Positions 6,921 through 16,410 of a stretch of DNA of 23,700 bases are shown here, in pieces. The stretch is from an uncultured Pseudomonas sp. (GTDB lineage: Bacteria; Pseudomonadota; Gammaproteobacteria; Pseudomonadales; Pseudomonadaceae): NCBI RefSeq assembly GCF_946886105.1, contig NZ_CAMPHV010000061.1:1-23700 (forward strand). Direction: 5' to 3'. The translations under genes and the position numbers were made by a program. The notes beneath the pieces were generated by a model. The model saw only the letters and a program-made list of their open reading frames with translations. It ran no database searches and was not told where the DNA came from. How positions within the stretch are numbered: the first letter of the stretch is position 1; every line of letters begins with the position of its first letter.

Positions 6921-9900
6921 TCAGATATCTTGCGGCAAAGGTTGTGGCAGGGCGTCGTCCGAACCGTCGAGCCAGTCGACCCTGTTCATCTTGCGCACCA
7001 CGACGAACTCGTCGCGGTTGCAGCCCACGGTGCCGTAGTAGTTGAAGCCATAGGCCTGCTGCGCGTAGCCGCCGATCATATGGGTGGGCTTGAGCACCAC
7101 GCGGGTCACCGAGTTGTGGTGGCCGCCGCGGGTCTTGGTGGTCTCGCTGCCGGGCACGTTCACGATGCGTTCCTGGGCGTGGTACATCATCACCATGCCG
7201 TCCTTGACCCGCTGGCTGACCACCGCACGGGCAGTCAAAGCGCCGTTGGCGTTGAAGCACTCGACCCAGTCGTTGTCCTCGATGCCGGCGCGCTTGGCGT
7301 CGGTTTCCGAGAGCCAGATGATCGGCCCGCCACGGCTCAGGATGAGCATGATCAGGTTGTCCGAATAGGTGCTGTGGATGCCCCACTTCTGGTGCGGAGT
7401 GATCCAGTTCAGCACGATCTCGGTGTTGCCGTTGGGCCGCTTACCCTTCACGTAGTCGATGGTGCGGGTGTTGATCGGCGGCCGGTAACTCATCATCTGC
7501 TCGCCGAACGCCTGCATCCACGGGTGATCCTGATAGAACTGCTGGCGGCCGGTGATGGTGCGCCAGGGGATGTACTCGTGCACGTTGGTGTAGCCGGCGT
7601 TGTAGCTGACGTGCTCGTCTTCCAGGCCCGACCAGGTCGGGCTGGAGATGATCTTGCGCGGCTGCGCCTGGATATCGCGGAAGCGGATCGCCTCATGGGC
7701 CTTGTTGATCGCCAGGTGGCTGTGATCCAGACCGGTGAACTCGGACAGCGCCGCCCAGGCCTTGAGCGCCACATGGCCGTTGGTTTCCGGCGCCAGGGAG
7801 AGAATCACCTCGGCAGCATCGATGGCCGACTCGATCTGCGGCCGGCCCTGGCTCACGCCTTCGGCGCGCACCTTGTGGTTCAGCTCGCCGAGGAACTCGA
7901 CTTCATGCTCGGTATTCCAGTTGATGCCCTTGCCGCCGTTGCCCAGCTTGTCGAGCAAGGGACCGAGGGAGGTGAACTTCTTGTAGACGTTCGGGTAGTC
8001 GCGCTCGACCACCGTCATGTTCGGGCAGTTCTTGCCCGGCACCGGCGCCTCGCCTGCGGTTTTCCAGTCGATGCCGCCGAACGGCTGGGCCAGTTCGCCG
8101 GGGCTGTCGTGCAGCATCGGGATGGTCACAAGGTCCTGCTCGACCCCCAGTTGACCGACCGACATCGCGGAAAACGCTTTAGCGATGCCTTTGTAGATTT
8201 CCCAGTCGGAACGCGATTCCCAGGCCGGGTCGATGGCCGCGGACAGCGGGTGGATAAAGGGGTGCATGTCCGAGGTGTTCATGTCGTCCTTCTCGTACCA
8301 GGTCGCGGTCGGCAGAACGATGTCCGAGTAGACGCAGGTGCTGGACATGCGGAAGTCCAGGGTGGTGACCAGATCGAGCTTGCCGATCGCGCCTTCGTCC
8401 ACCCAGTCGACCTCGCCCGGCTTGAAGCCGCCGCGCTTGCCGAGGTCCTCGTTCATCACGCCGTTCTTGGTGCCGAGCAGGTACTTGAGCATGTACTCAT
8501 GGCCCTTGCCCGAGCTGCCTAGCAGGTTCGAACGCCAGATGAACATGTTGCGCGGGAAGTTGGCCGGGCTGTCCGGCTGCTCGCAGGCGAAACGCAGGGA
8601 GCCGTCGGCCAGCGAACGGGTCACGTAATCCACCGGCGACAGGCCGGCCGCCGCGGCGTCGCGGGTGATCTGCAGCGGGTTACGGTTGAGCTGCGGCGCG
8701 CTCGGCAACCAGCCGGCGCGTTCGGCGCGGATGTTGTAGTCCAGCGCATGCTCGGGGAACTGCGATTTATCGGCCAGCGGCGAAAGCACCTCGTGCATGC
8801 TCATTTTTTCATGGCGCCACTGTGAGCTGTGGCCATAGAAGAAGCTGGTGCCGTTCATCTGCCGCGGTGGGCGGCTCCAGTCCAGGCCGAACGCCAGCGG
8901 CAGCCAGCCGCACTGCGGACGCAGTTTTTCCTGACCGACGTAGTGGGCCCAGCCGCCACCGGTCTGGCCGACGCAACCGCAGAGCATGAGCATGTTGATC
9001 AGCCCGCGGTAGTTCATGTCCATGTGATACCAGTGGTTCATCGCCGCACCGACGATGATCATGGAACGGCCCTTGGTCTTGTCGGCGTTGTCGGCGAATT
9101 CACGGGCGATCTGGATCGCCTTCTCGCGCGACACGCCGGTGATCTGCTCCTGCCAGGCCGGAGTGCCCGGCACGCTGGCGTCGTCGTAATCCTTGGCGAC
9201 GTTGCCGCCGCCCAGGCCGCGGTCGATCGCCAGGTTGGCCGCCGACAGGTCGAACACAGTGGCGACCTTGGCTTGGGTGCCGTCGGCCAGGGTGATGCTG
9301 CGTACCGGTACGCGACGCAGCTGCACGGCATCGCCGGCGACGTGCTGGAAGTGCTCGTGGGTCTGGCCGCCGAAGTACGGGAAGGCCACCTCGACTACTT
9401 CAGAACCGGCGACTTCCTCGCCGATCAGGCTCAGTTGCAGCTTGACCTCACGGCCCTCGCCGCCTTCGCGGGCTTCGATGTTCCACTTGCCCTTTTCGCC
9501 CCAGCGGTAGCCGATCGAACCCTGCGGCGAAACCAGCTGATTGGTCGCGCTGTCGATGGCGATGGTTTTCCACTCGGGGTTGTTTTCCTGGCCGAGGTTA
9601 TCGGCCAGGTCCGCGGCGCGCAGGAAGCGGTCCGGCTGGTAGCCGTTCAGCTCAGGCTTGGCGCCGGCATGTTCCTTGAGCAGCACCAACACCGGGAAGT
9701 CGGTGTAGCGGCGCACGTAATCGGTGAAGTAGGCGCTCGGCTTGTCGAGGTGGAATTCCTTGAAGATGACGTGATTGAACGCCTGCGCCAGGGCCGCGTC
9801 GGTGCCCTGCTTGGGGTTCAGCCAGAGGTCGGTGAGCTTGGCCACCTCGGCGTAGTCCGGGGTGATGGCCACGGTCTTGGTGCCCTTGTAGCGCACCTCG

Positions 9901-10703
9901 GTGAAGAAGTGCGCGTCCGGGGTGCGCGTCTGCGGCACGTTGGAGCCCCAGGCGATGATGTAGTTGGAGTTGTACCAGTCGGCCGATTCCGGCACGTCGG
10001 TCTGCTCGCCCCACACCTGCGGCGAGGATGGCGGCAGGTCGCAGTACCAGTCATAGAAGCTCAGGCACACGCCGCCGATCAGCGACAGGTAACGGCTACC
10101 CGCGGCGTAGCTGACCATCGACATCGCCGGGATCGGCGAGAAGCCGATCACCCGATCCGGGCCGTGCTCCTTGACCGTATAGACGTTGGCCGCGGCGATG
10201 ATCTCGTTGACCTCGTCCCAGCTCGAACGGATAAAGCCGCCCATGCCGCGCTTGCTCTTGTAGCTGGTCGCCTTGACCGGGTCTTCGACGATGCTCGCCC
10301 AGGCTTGCACCGGCGCCATGGTGGCCCGCGCTTCGCGCCAGAGTTTCAGTAGCGGCTTGCGCACCTTGGGGTACTTCAGGCGGTTGGCGCTATAGATGTA
10401 CCAGCTGTAGCTGGCGCCGCGCGGGCAGCCGCGTGGTTCGTGATTGGGCAAGTCGTTGCGGGTACGCGGGTAGTCGGTCTGCTGGGTTTCCCAGGTGATC
10501 AGGCCGTTCTTCACGTAGATCTTCCACGAACAGGAACCGGTGCAGTTCACCCCGTGGGTGGAACGCACGATCTTGTCGTACTGCCAGCGCGAACGGTAGA
10601 CGTTCTCCCAGTCGCGCGACTCGATACGGGTTTCGCCATGACCATCGGCGAACTCTCCTTGTTTGCGATTGAAGAACCGCAGTTGGTCGAGTAGATGACT
10701 CAT
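6921..10703 (-). CDS. narG: Respiratory nitrate reductase, alpha (molybdenum) subunit
   Basis: A 1260-residue catalytic subunit that reduces nitrate to nitrite at a Mo-bisMGD centre on the cytoplasmic face of the inner membrane. The FS0 cluster ligands H50, C54, C58 and C93 are present (STHGVNCTGSC and RGCPRG). The proposed Mo ligand Asp223 lies in FYDWYCDLPPSSPQVWGEQT. There is no twin-arginine signal, as expected for cytoplasm-facing NarG. The start at 10703 is preceded by GAGAGG at eight bases. Length fits the family. It lies 118 bases after narK2, and 106 bases separate it from narH. Confidence 0.98.
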   Translation of the reverse strand: MSHLLDQLRFFNRKQGEFADGHGETRIESRDWENVYRSRWQYDKIVRSTHGVNCTGSCSWKIYVKNGLITWETQQTDYPRTRNDLPNHEPRGCPRGASYSWYIYSANRLKYPKVRKPLLKLWREARATMAPVQAWASIVEDPVKATSYKSKRGMGGFIRSSWDEVNEIIAAANVYTVKEHGPDRVIGFSPIPAMSMVSYAAGSRYLSLIGGVCLSFYDWYCDLPPSSPQVWGEQTDVPESADWYNSNYIIAWGSNVPQTRTPDAHFFTEVRYKGTKTVAITPDYAEVAKLTDLWLNPKQGTDAALAQAFNHVIFKEFHLDKPSAYFTDYVRRYTDFPVLVLLKEHAGAKPELNGYQPDRFLRAADLADNLGQENNPEWKTIAIDSATNQLVSPQGSIGYRWGEKGKWNIEAREGGEGREVKLQLSLIGEEVAGSEVVEVAFPYFGGQTHEHFQHVAGDAVQLRRVPVRSITLADGTQAKVATVFDLSAANLAIDRGLGGGNVAKDYDDASVPGTPAWQEQITGVSREKAIQIAREFADNADKTKGRSMIIVGAAMNHWYHMDMNYRGLINMLMLCGCVGQTGGGWAHYVGQEKLRPQCGWLPLAFGLDWSRPPRQMNGTSFFYGHSSQWRHEKMSMHEVLSPLADKSQFPEHALDYNIRAERAGWLPSAPQLNRNPLQITRDAAAAGLSPVDYVTRSLADGSLRFACEQPDSPANFPRNMFIWRSNLLGSSGKGHEYMLKYLLGTKNGVMNEDLGKRGGFKPGEVDWVDEGAIGKLDLVTTLDFRMSSTCVYSDIVLPTATWYEKDDMNTSDMHPFIHPLSAAIDPAWESRSDWEIYKGIAKAFSAMSVGQLGVEQDLVTIPMLHDSPGELAQPFGGIDWKTAGEAPVPGKNCPNMTVVERDYPNVYKKFTSLGPLLDKLGNGGKGINWNTEHEVEFLGELNHKVRAEGVSQGRPQIESAIDAAEVILSLAPETNGHVALKAWAALSEFTGLDHSHLAINKAHEAIRFRDIQAQPRKIISSPTWSGLEDEHVSYNAGYTNVHEYIPWRTITGRQQFYQDHPWMQAFGEQMMSYRPPINTRTIDYVKGKRPNGNTEIVLNWITPHQKWGIHSTYSDNLIMLILSRGGPIIWLSETDAKRAGIEDNDWVECFNANGALTARAVVSQRVKDGMVMMYHAQERIVNVPGSETTKTRGGHHNSVTRVVLKPTHMIGGYAQQAYGFNYYGTVGCNRDEFVVVRKMNRVDWLDGSDDALPQPLPQDI

Positions 10704-10786
10704 TTCTTTTTCCTCTCAGGCTTGCCGCGGGATCTACGCCCCACACACGCAATGATTCGATTCGTTGCCGTTAACGCGAGTCGCGC

Positions 10787-10811
10787 TGCCCTCCTCCCCA
10801 GGAGCAGGGCA
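10787..10811. promoter_or_regulatory. Hairpin in the narK2-narG intergenic region
   Basis: TGCCCTCCTCC and GGAGCAGGGCA pair over 10 of 11 positions around a CCA loop. There is no T-run, so it is not a standard terminator. It may define differential expression or mRNA processing between the transporter genes and narG. Confidence 0.45.
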
Positions 10812-10821
10812 TCAGGCGCCG

Positions 10822-12219
10822 TTAACACGGGGTTTCCGCGCCTTTGCGCGAGTACCACCACCAGGTCACCAAAATGCAGCTGACGTAGTAGGCGATGAAT
10901 ACGTACAGGGCCATTTGTGGGCCGCCGGTCAGCGCCATCGAAGTGCCGAACGACTTGGGAATGAAGAAGGCGCCGTAAGCCGCCACCGCCGAGCTGAAGC
11001 CGAGCACCGCGGCCGCTTCCTTGCCGGCGTTCTTGACCGCCTGCTCCTTGATCGCCGCCGATTGCCCGGCGCTGCTGCGCTCGTGCAGGGTGCGGAAGAT
11101 CACCGGAATCATGCGGAAGGTGGAGCCGTTGCCCACGCCGGTGGTCACGAACAGCAGCATGAACATCGCCAGGAAGCCGTAGAAATTGCCTTCGGTGCCG
11201 GCCACCGGGATAAAGGCCAACACGCCGAACACCGCCGCGATCATCACCACGAAGTTCCACAGGGTGACGCGCGCGCCGCCCATCTTGTCCGCCAACCAGC
11301 CACCGAGCGGACGCACCAGGGCGCCGACCAGAGGGCCGAGGAAGGCGAACTTGAGCGGATCGACGCCGGGGAACTGGGTCTTGATCAGCATCGGGAAGCC
11401 AGCGGCGAAGCCGATGAAGGAGCCGAACGTGGCCAGGTACAGCCAGCACATCAACCAGTTGTGCTTACGCGTGAAGATCACCGATTGCTCTTTGAACGAC
11501 GCCTTGGCGCTCGACAGGTCGTTCATCCCGAACCAGGCCGCCAGGGCCACCGCGGCAATGAACGGCACCCAGATGAAGCCGGCGTTCTGCAGCCACAGTT
11601 GGCCGCCGTCGCCCAGCTCCTGCGCTTGCCCGCCGACCGCGCCGAACAGGCCGGCCCCGATCACCAACGGCACGCTGAACTGCATCACCGAGACGCCGAG
11701 GTTACCCAGGCCGGCATTCAAACCCAGGGCCGTACCCTGCTGCGACTTGGGATAGAAGAAGCTGATATTGGCCATGCTCGAGGCGAAGTTGCCGCCACCG
11801 AAGCCGCACAGCAGCGCGATGATCACGAACACGCTGTAGCTGGTGCTTTGGGCCTGCACCGCGAAGCCCATCCACAGCGCCGGCAACAACAGCGAGGCGG
11901 TGCTCAGGGCGGTCCATCTGCGCCCGCCGAAGATCGGCACCATAAAGGAGTAGAAAATACGCAGCGTGGCGCCGGACAAACCGGGCAGCGCCGCCAGCCA
12001 GAACAGCTGATCGGTGGTGAAGCTGAAGCCGATGCTGTTCAGGCGCACGGTCACCGCGCTCCAGACCATCCATACGGCGAACGCCAGAAGCAGCGCGGGG
12101 ATCGAGATCCACAGGTTGCGGGTCGCCACCGCCTTGCCGCTACTTCCCCAGAACGCTGGGTCTTCCGGGCGCCAATCGTGGATCAGCGGGCCTTTTTCAG
12201 GCTGTTGCAGGACGGACAT
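10822..12219 (-). CDS. narK2: NarK2-type nitrate/nitrite transporter (MFS)
   Basis: A 465-residue inner-membrane transporter of the nitrate/nitrite porter family with about twelve transmembrane helices. By analogy with the NarK2 type it exchanges nitrate for nitrite. The N-terminal extension of about 35 residues (HDWRPEDPAFW) and the motif GGGNFASSMANISFFYPKS fit this type, and it is longer than its neighbour. The start at 12219 has AAGGAG seven bases upstream; a GTG two codons earlier would sit too close to that site. It is tightly linked downstream of narK1 (45-base gap) and upstream of narG. Confidence 0.94.
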   Translation of the reverse strand: MSVLQQPEKGPLIHDWRPEDPAFWGSSGKAVATRNLWISIPALLLAFAVWMVWSAVTVRLNSIGFSFTTDQLFWLAALPGLSGATLRIFYSFMVPIFGGRRWTALSTASLLLPALWMGFAVQAQSTSYSVFVIIALLCGFGGGNFASSMANISFFYPKSQQGTALGLNAGLGNLGVSVMQFSVPLVIGAGLFGAVGGQAQELGDGGQLWLQNAGFIWVPFIAAVALAAWFGMNDLSSAKASFKEQSVIFTRKHNWLMCWLYLATFGSFIGFAAGFPMLIKTQFPGVDPLKFAFLGPLVGALVRPLGGWLADKMGGARVTLWNFVVMIAAVFGVLAFIPVAGTEGNFYGFLAMFMLLFVTTGVGNGSTFRMIPVIFRTLHERSSAGQSAAIKEQAVKNAGKEAAAVLGFSSAVAAYGAFFIPKSFGTSMALTGGPQMALYVFIAYYVSCILVTWWWYSRKGAETPC

Positions 12220-12264
12220 GGTCACTCTCCTTTAGAAATTTCGGGACATCGCAATCGCGGGCGT

Positions 12265-13503
12265 CTATGCGGACGGGCCCATAACCGGGGTTTGCCGCAC
12301 TTCGCTGAAATACATCCAGATCAGGGAGACCCAGACCACGCCGTACATCAGCATGAAGCTCGAGCTGCGCACGCCGGTGAGGTCCACCAGGGCGCCGAAC
12401 ATGATCGGCAGAACGAAACCACCCAGGCCGCCGGCGAGGCCGACGATGCCGGAGATGGCACCCATGTTTTCCGGGTAGTCATCGGAGATGTACTTGAACA
12501 CCGAGGCTTTGCCGAAGGCGAAGGCGATACCGACGATGAACAGCAGCACGGTGAAGGCCCAGGCATTCAGGCCGATGCTGAAGGTTTGCGGGCCGGTGAC
12601 CGTCTGGATGGTCAGCTCGGTCTGCGGGTAAGAGAGCAGGAACAGGCAAATCCAGCTCACCCACATCACCCACCAGGTCACGCTCTGCGCGCCCCACTTG
12701 TCCGACATCCAGCCGCCCATGGCGCGCAGCACGCCGCCCGGCAGGGAGAAGCAGGCGGCCAGCAGTGCCGCGCTTTGCAGGCTGAAGCCGTATTCCTGGA
12801 CGTAGTACTTGGTCATCCACAGTGCCAGGGCCACGTAACCGCCGAAGACGATCGAGTAGTACTGGCAGTAACGCAGCACCTTGGGGTCCTTGAGCGCGCG
12901 CAGCTGATCGCCCAGGGAGGCATCGCTACGTACCCGGTGCGCTTTGTTCTCGTAGGTGAAGAACCAGAACAGCAAGGCGGTGACGAACATGATCGCCGAG
13001 TAGACCTTGGGCACCATCTGCCAGCTGGCTGCGGCGATGATCCCCGGCGCGACGAACTTGGTCAGCGCGGCGCCGGCGTTACCGGCACCGAAGATGCCCA
13101 TGGCGAAACCCTGGTTGTGCTTTTCGAACCACTTGGCGACATAGGCGATACCGACCGAGAAGGAACCGCCCGCCAGGCCGACGAACAGGCCCAGCACCAG
13201 GAAGTGCCAATACTCGGTGGCCATGCTGATCATGTAGATCGGCAGCACGCAGACCAGCATCAGCAGGAAGAACACGATGCGCCCGCCGAAGCGGTCGGTG
13301 AGCATGCCCAGCGGCAGACGCACCAGCGACCCGGTGAGCACCGGCGTGGCCGCCATCAGGCCGAACTGGGTTTCGTTGAGTTGCAGCAACTCTTTGATCG
13401 GAACGCCGAGGACGGCGAACATCATCCAGACCATGAAACAGATGGTGAACGCCAGGGTACTCATCCCCAGCACCAGACCCTGTTTTGCTCTCAGACTTGC
13501 CAT
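12265..13503 (-). CDS. narK1: NarK1-type nitrate transporter (MFS)
   Basis: A 412-residue MFS permease and first gene of the nar operon. By analogy with NarK1-type proteins it is a proton/nitrate symporter that primes nitrate entry. Twelve transmembrane segments are visible, with LGMLTDRFGGR as the MFS loop motif and GGSFSVGIAYVAKWF as the nitrate-signature region. The start chosen is the ATG at 13503, with GAGG nine bases upstream. An ATG nine codons earlier (13530) lacks a ribosome site and coincides with the transcription start predicted from the Anr/Dnr box, so it is probably not used. Confidence 0.94.
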   Translation of the reverse strand: MASLRAKQGLVLGMSTLAFTICFMVWMMFAVLGVPIKELLQLNETQFGLMAATPVLTGSLVRLPLGMLTDRFGGRIVFFLLMLVCVLPIYMISMATEYWHFLVLGLFVGLAGGSFSVGIAYVAKWFEKHNQGFAMGIFGAGNAGAALTKFVAPGIIAAASWQMVPKVYSAIMFVTALLFWFFTYENKAHRVRSDASLGDQLRALKDPKVLRYCQYYSIVFGGYVALALWMTKYYVQEYGFSLQSAALLAACFSLPGGVLRAMGGWMSDKWGAQSVTWWVMWVSWICLFLLSYPQTELTIQTVTGPQTFSIGLNAWAFTVLLFIVGIAFAFGKASVFKYISDDYPENMGAISGIVGLAGGLGGFVLPIMFGALVDLTGVRSSSFMLMYGVVWVSLIWMYFSEVRQTPVMGPSA

Positions 13504-13564
13504 AGCGGACTGCCTCAATCGCTTAACCATGGCCGCACACTAGATAGCCGACTGCCCCGGGCAA

Positions 13565-13578
13565 TTGACTTGAGTCAA
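13565..13578. promoter_or_regulatory. Anr/Dnr (FNR-type) box between narK1 and narX
   Basis: TTGAC-TTGA-GTCAA is a perfect palindrome with eight of ten matches to TTGAT-N4-ATCAA. Placed at -41.5, it predicts a minus-strand transcript starting near 13530 with TAGTGT (complement of 13537-13542) as -10. It also predicts a plus-strand transcript starting near 13613 with TACCCT (13601-13606) as -10. One site could therefore serve both narK1 and narX. Confidence 0.75.
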
Positions 13579-13615
13579 TTAAGCCCACCCCGCTTCGGCC
13601 TACCCTGATGCTCTG

Positions 13616-13631
13616 TACCTCCTTAGTGGTA
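13616..13631. promoter_or_regulatory. Possible NarL 7-2-7 site
   Basis: TACCTCC, two bases, then AGTGGTA (complement TACCACT) forms an inverted pair of NarL-like heptamers with the 7-2-7 spacing known for NarL/NarP. Neither heptamer is a perfect TACYYMT match. Its position upstream of narX and the nar promoter is suitable for nitrate control. Confidence 0.4.
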
Positions 13632-13739
13632 GTGCTGCCTTGTTATGAAAAACCCTTTAAAAACAAATAGATAATTAAAAACACTACAGTTCACGAATTA
13701 GCCTTGGGCAATTCGGATTCTTTAGAGGTAGGTCAGTCG

Positions 13740-15542
13740 ATGTTGAGATGGATGCGCAACTCATTGCCGGTCAGAGCCGGATTCGCGGTGACGCTGATCG
13801 CCGTGCTGGCCCTCGGCAGCTCGCTCAGCGCTGGGCTGATCGCCTGGTTCAGCGAAGACGACGCCGCGGCGATCAACACCGCGGGCTCCCTGCGTATGGC
13901 CACCTACCGCATCAACTGGCAACTCGAAGCCGGCGCCTCCGCAAGAAGCCTTGTGGCGCTGGGCGATGACCTGCAGCAGCGCCTGGACACCGGCAACCTG
14001 CAACAACGCGTGAGCATCGGCACCGACGATCCCTTGTCGCAGACCTACCACGAGATCCAAACGCTCTGGCAGCAACAGCTGCGCCCGGCGCTGGATCGCG
14101 GCGACAAGGCGGCCTTCCAGCAACACACCGAAGCCTTTGTCGAACAGCTCGAGCATTTCGTCCTGCTGCTGCAAAAACAGAGCGAGCGCCGTCAGGGCTG
14201 GCAGCAGAGCATCCAGGGCGCGGCCCTGTTGATCACCGTGATCATCCTGCTGGTGGGCATGTACGAATTGCAGATCAATGTGATCACGCCCATGCAGGAG
14301 CTGGTCAAAGCCGCCGAACGCTTTCGCAACGGCGACCACAGCGCGCGGGTCGAATTCCGCTCCGAGGACGAACTGGGGCAGATGGCCGAAAGCTTCAACG
14401 CCATGGCCGAAACCATCGAAGAATCCCACCGCACCCTGGAAAGCCGGGTGGCGCAAAAGACCCTGACCCTGGCGCAAACCAATGCCGCCCTCGAACTGCT
14501 CTACCAGAGCAGTAGCAGCCTGGCCACCAGCCAGGCCAACGCCGAGCGCCTCGATGAGCTGATCAACCGCTTCCAGCAACGCCTGCCCGGCCTGCGCCTG
14601 ACTCTGTGCCTGCACGACAACCTGCAAGCGCCCGCCGAACAGCTGCTGGCCCTGCACGGCAGCGAAACCCGCGAAGTCTGCGCACGCACCGATTGCGACA
14701 CTTGCGAACGCAAGAACAACCCCGACCAGGCGGTGTTCGGCATCAGCAACCAGGGCAACGACCTCGGCGAGCTGAAAGCCTACTTCCGCGATGGCCATCA
14801 ACCGCAGGCCTGGGAAACCGCCCTGATCCAGGCCCTGGCCAACCTGATCGGCACCGCACTGTCGCTCAAGCGCCAGCGCGAGCAGGAACACCGCCTGTTG
14901 CTGCTCGACGAGCGCACCATCATCGCCCGCGAACTGCACGACTCGCTGGCCCAAGCGCTGTCGTACATGAAGCTGCAAGTCAGCCGCCTGCAAACCCTGA
15001 TCCGCCGCGGTGAAAACCCCGAAATGCTCGACAGCGTCAGCGGCGAACTGCGCGACGGCTTGAACACCGCCTACCGGCAACTGCGCGAATTGCTGACCAC
15101 CTTCCGCCTGCAAATCCAGGACGGCGGCCTCGACCAGGAACTCAAGGACACGGTGGAAGAGTTCTCCCAACGCGGCGCCTTCGCCTGCGAACTGCAGATC
15201 GACCGGCTGGCGTTCCAACTCTCGGCCAGCGAACAGATCCACCTGCTGCAGATCACCCGCGAAGCGCTCTCCAACTGCGCCCGGCACGCCCAAGCCGAGC
15301 ACGCCTGGCTGTACTTGCGCCAGGTCGGCGAACAGATCGAACTGCTCGTCGAAGACGACGGCATCGGCTTCAGCCCGGGTTTCGACCCGCGCATGCACCA
15401 TGGCTTGACCATCATGCAGGAGCGCGCCCGCAGCCTGCATGGCCAACTCAGCATCGAATCGCGCGCCCCTCGGGGCACCCGCATCCACCTGCAATTCCGC
15501 CCGGATTTCCTCGGGCGCCACGAACAAGGTAGCGCCGCATGA
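13740..15542 (+). CDS. narX: Nitrate/nitrite sensor histidine kinase NarX
   Basis: A 600-residue inner-membrane kinase that senses periplasmic nitrate and phosphorylates NarL. Order: TM1 at about 15-36; nitrate-binding P-box INTAGSLRMATYR at 45-57; TM2 at about 160-179; HAMP to about 232; Cys-rich central module with C314, C319 and C322; phospho-acceptor H400 in ELHDSLAQ (the equivalent is H399 in E. coli); N-box REALSNCARHA at 507-517; G-box DDGIGF at 539-544. The ATG at 13740 has AGG seven bases upstream, and an in-frame TTG twelve codons earlier is unlikely. The gene diverges from narK1 and its stop overlaps the narL start (ATGA). Confidence 0.97.
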   Translation: MLRWMRNSLPVRAGFAVTLIAVLALGSSLSAGLIAWFSEDDAAAINTAGSLRMATYRINWQLEAGASARSLVALGDDLQQRLDTGNLQQRVSIGTDDPLSQTYHEIQTLWQQQLRPALDRGDKAAFQQHTEAFVEQLEHFVLLLQKQSERRQGWQQSIQGAALLITVIILLVGMYELQINVITPMQELVKAAERFRNGDHSARVEFRSEDELGQMAESFNAMAETIEESHRTLESRVAQKTLTLAQTNAALELLYQSSSSLATSQANAERLDELINRFQQRLPGLRLTLCLHDNLQAPAEQLLALHGSETREVCARTDCDTCERKNNPDQAVFGISNQGNDLGELKAYFRDGHQPQAWETALIQALANLIGTALSLKRQREQEHRLLLLDERTIIARELHDSLAQALSYMKLQVSRLQTLIRRGENPEMLDSVSGELRDGLNTAYRQLRELLTTFRLQIQDGGLDQELKDTVEEFSQRGAFACELQIDRLAFQLSASEQIHLLQITREALSNCARHAQAEHAWLYLRQVGEQIELLVEDDGIGFSPGFDPRMHHGLTIMQERARSLHGQLSIESRAPRGTRIHLQFRPDFLGRHEQGSAA

Positions 15543-16177
15543 ACGCCCCAATCCGCCATAGCATTCTGCTCGTCGACGACCACCCAATGATGCGCCGCGG
15601 CATGCGCCAGTTACTCGAACTGGAAGAGGATTTCGAGATAGTCGGCGAAGCCAGCCACGGCGGCGAAGTCCTCGAACTGGTCGGGCGCCTGCAACCCGAA
15701 CTGATCCTGCTGGACAACAACATGCCGAACATGAACGGCCTGCAAACCCTGAAACGCCTGCGCGAGCTGCACTACGCCGGCAAGATCCTGATCTTCACCG
15801 TGTCCGACTCCGAAGACGACATCCGCGACGCCATGCGCCTGGACGCCGACGGCTACCTGCTCAAGGACATGGAGCCGGAACTGCTGATCCAATCCATCCG
15901 CGACGCCCTGCAAGGCAGCCTGGTGGTCAGCCCCACCCTCACCCGCGTCCTCGCCCAGGCCCTACGCGCGCCCCACACCACCTCCCACGTCGACCTCACC
16001 GACCGCGAACGCCAAGTGCTGAAAACCATCGCCGCCGGCCACAGCAACAAAGTCATCGGCCACAAACTCGGCATCACCGAAGGCACGGTTAAAGTTCATG
16101 TGAAGAACTTGCTGCATAAGCTTGGACTGCGGTCGCGGGTGGAAGCGGCGGTTTGGGCGATGGAGCATTTGCGGTAG
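15539..16177 (+). CDS. narL: Nitrate response regulator NarL
   Basis: A 212-residue NarL/FixJ-type regulator. The receiver domain (about 6-125) has the acidic pair in LLVDDHP, the phosphorylation site D59 in LILLDNNMPNMNG and K109 in GYLLKDM. The C-terminal LuxR-type HTH (about 148-210) reads LTDRERQVLKTIAAGHSNKVIG. It is translationally coupled to narX by a four-base overlap. Its targets probably include the adjacent nar promoter. The AT-richer cassette region begins about 150 bases beyond its stop. Confidence 0.97.
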   Translation: MNAPIRHSILLVDDHPMMRRGMRQLLELEEDFEIVGEASHGGEVLELVGRLQPELILLDNNMPNMNGLQTLKRLRELHYAGKILIFTVSDSEDDIRDAMRLDADGYLLKDMEPELLIQSIRDALQGSLVVSPTLTRVLAQALRAPHTTSHVDLTDRERQVLKTIAAGHSNKVIGHKLGITEGTVKVHVKNLLHKLGLRSRVEAAVWAMEHLR

Positions 16178-16280
16178 CTGATGGCTTAGGTGATTTGAGG
16201 TGGTCCATCGCTGCCTCGCGTGGACGGTTGCCCTTCCCTCTGCTAGCGTCATGACATCACGCACTGATAAGGATGTAGCG

Positions 16281-16391
16281 ATGTTGCGTTTACCTTTCTC
16301 TTTTGCTGCGGTTTCTGTAGCCGCTTTTATGAAATTTAGTAAGTTAGCTGTCGTATCAGCTTGTTATGCGGCAGCCATGTCGCCTAATTAA
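16281..16391 (+). pseudogene. 36-residue ORF at the array boundary, possible truncated gene start
   Basis: An ATG preceded by AAGGATG opens a frame starting MLRLPFSFAAVSVAA, which looks like a host-type signal-peptide or lipoprotein beginning. It then continues FMKFSKLAVVSACYAAAMSPN and stops. Base composition drops to AT-rich within this ORF (after about 16325). A native gene whose 3' part was replaced when the cassette array arrived would explain this. A genuine small peptide, or chance, remains possible. Confidence 0.35.
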
Positions 16392-16410
16392 TAGTTATGG
16401 TAATACCGCC

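Noticed and set aside
6858..8522. 554-codon plus-strand frame opposite narG, and a similar one at 8829-10352
   Set aside because: Both are shadows of narG with biased composition (His/Val/Asp/Leu) and no ribosome site or family signature.
10765..13608. 947-codon open frame on the plus strand, antisense to narK1/narK2
   Set aside because: It opposes two clear transporter genes, its product is low-complexity His/Gln/Arg-rich without a domain, and long antisense frames are expected in GC-rich Pseudomonas DNA.
13761..15587. 608-codon open frame on the minus strand opposite narX
   Set aside because: narX contains all kinase motifs in the plus frame; the antisense product is an Ala/Gln/Val/Asp-biased shadow with no recognisable domain.
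16178..16410. Integron attI site or integrase gene next to the array
   Set aside because: No tyrosine-recombinase ORF is present in the window, and the only candidate recombination points are short GTTATGC/GTTATGG matches that cannot be called attI.
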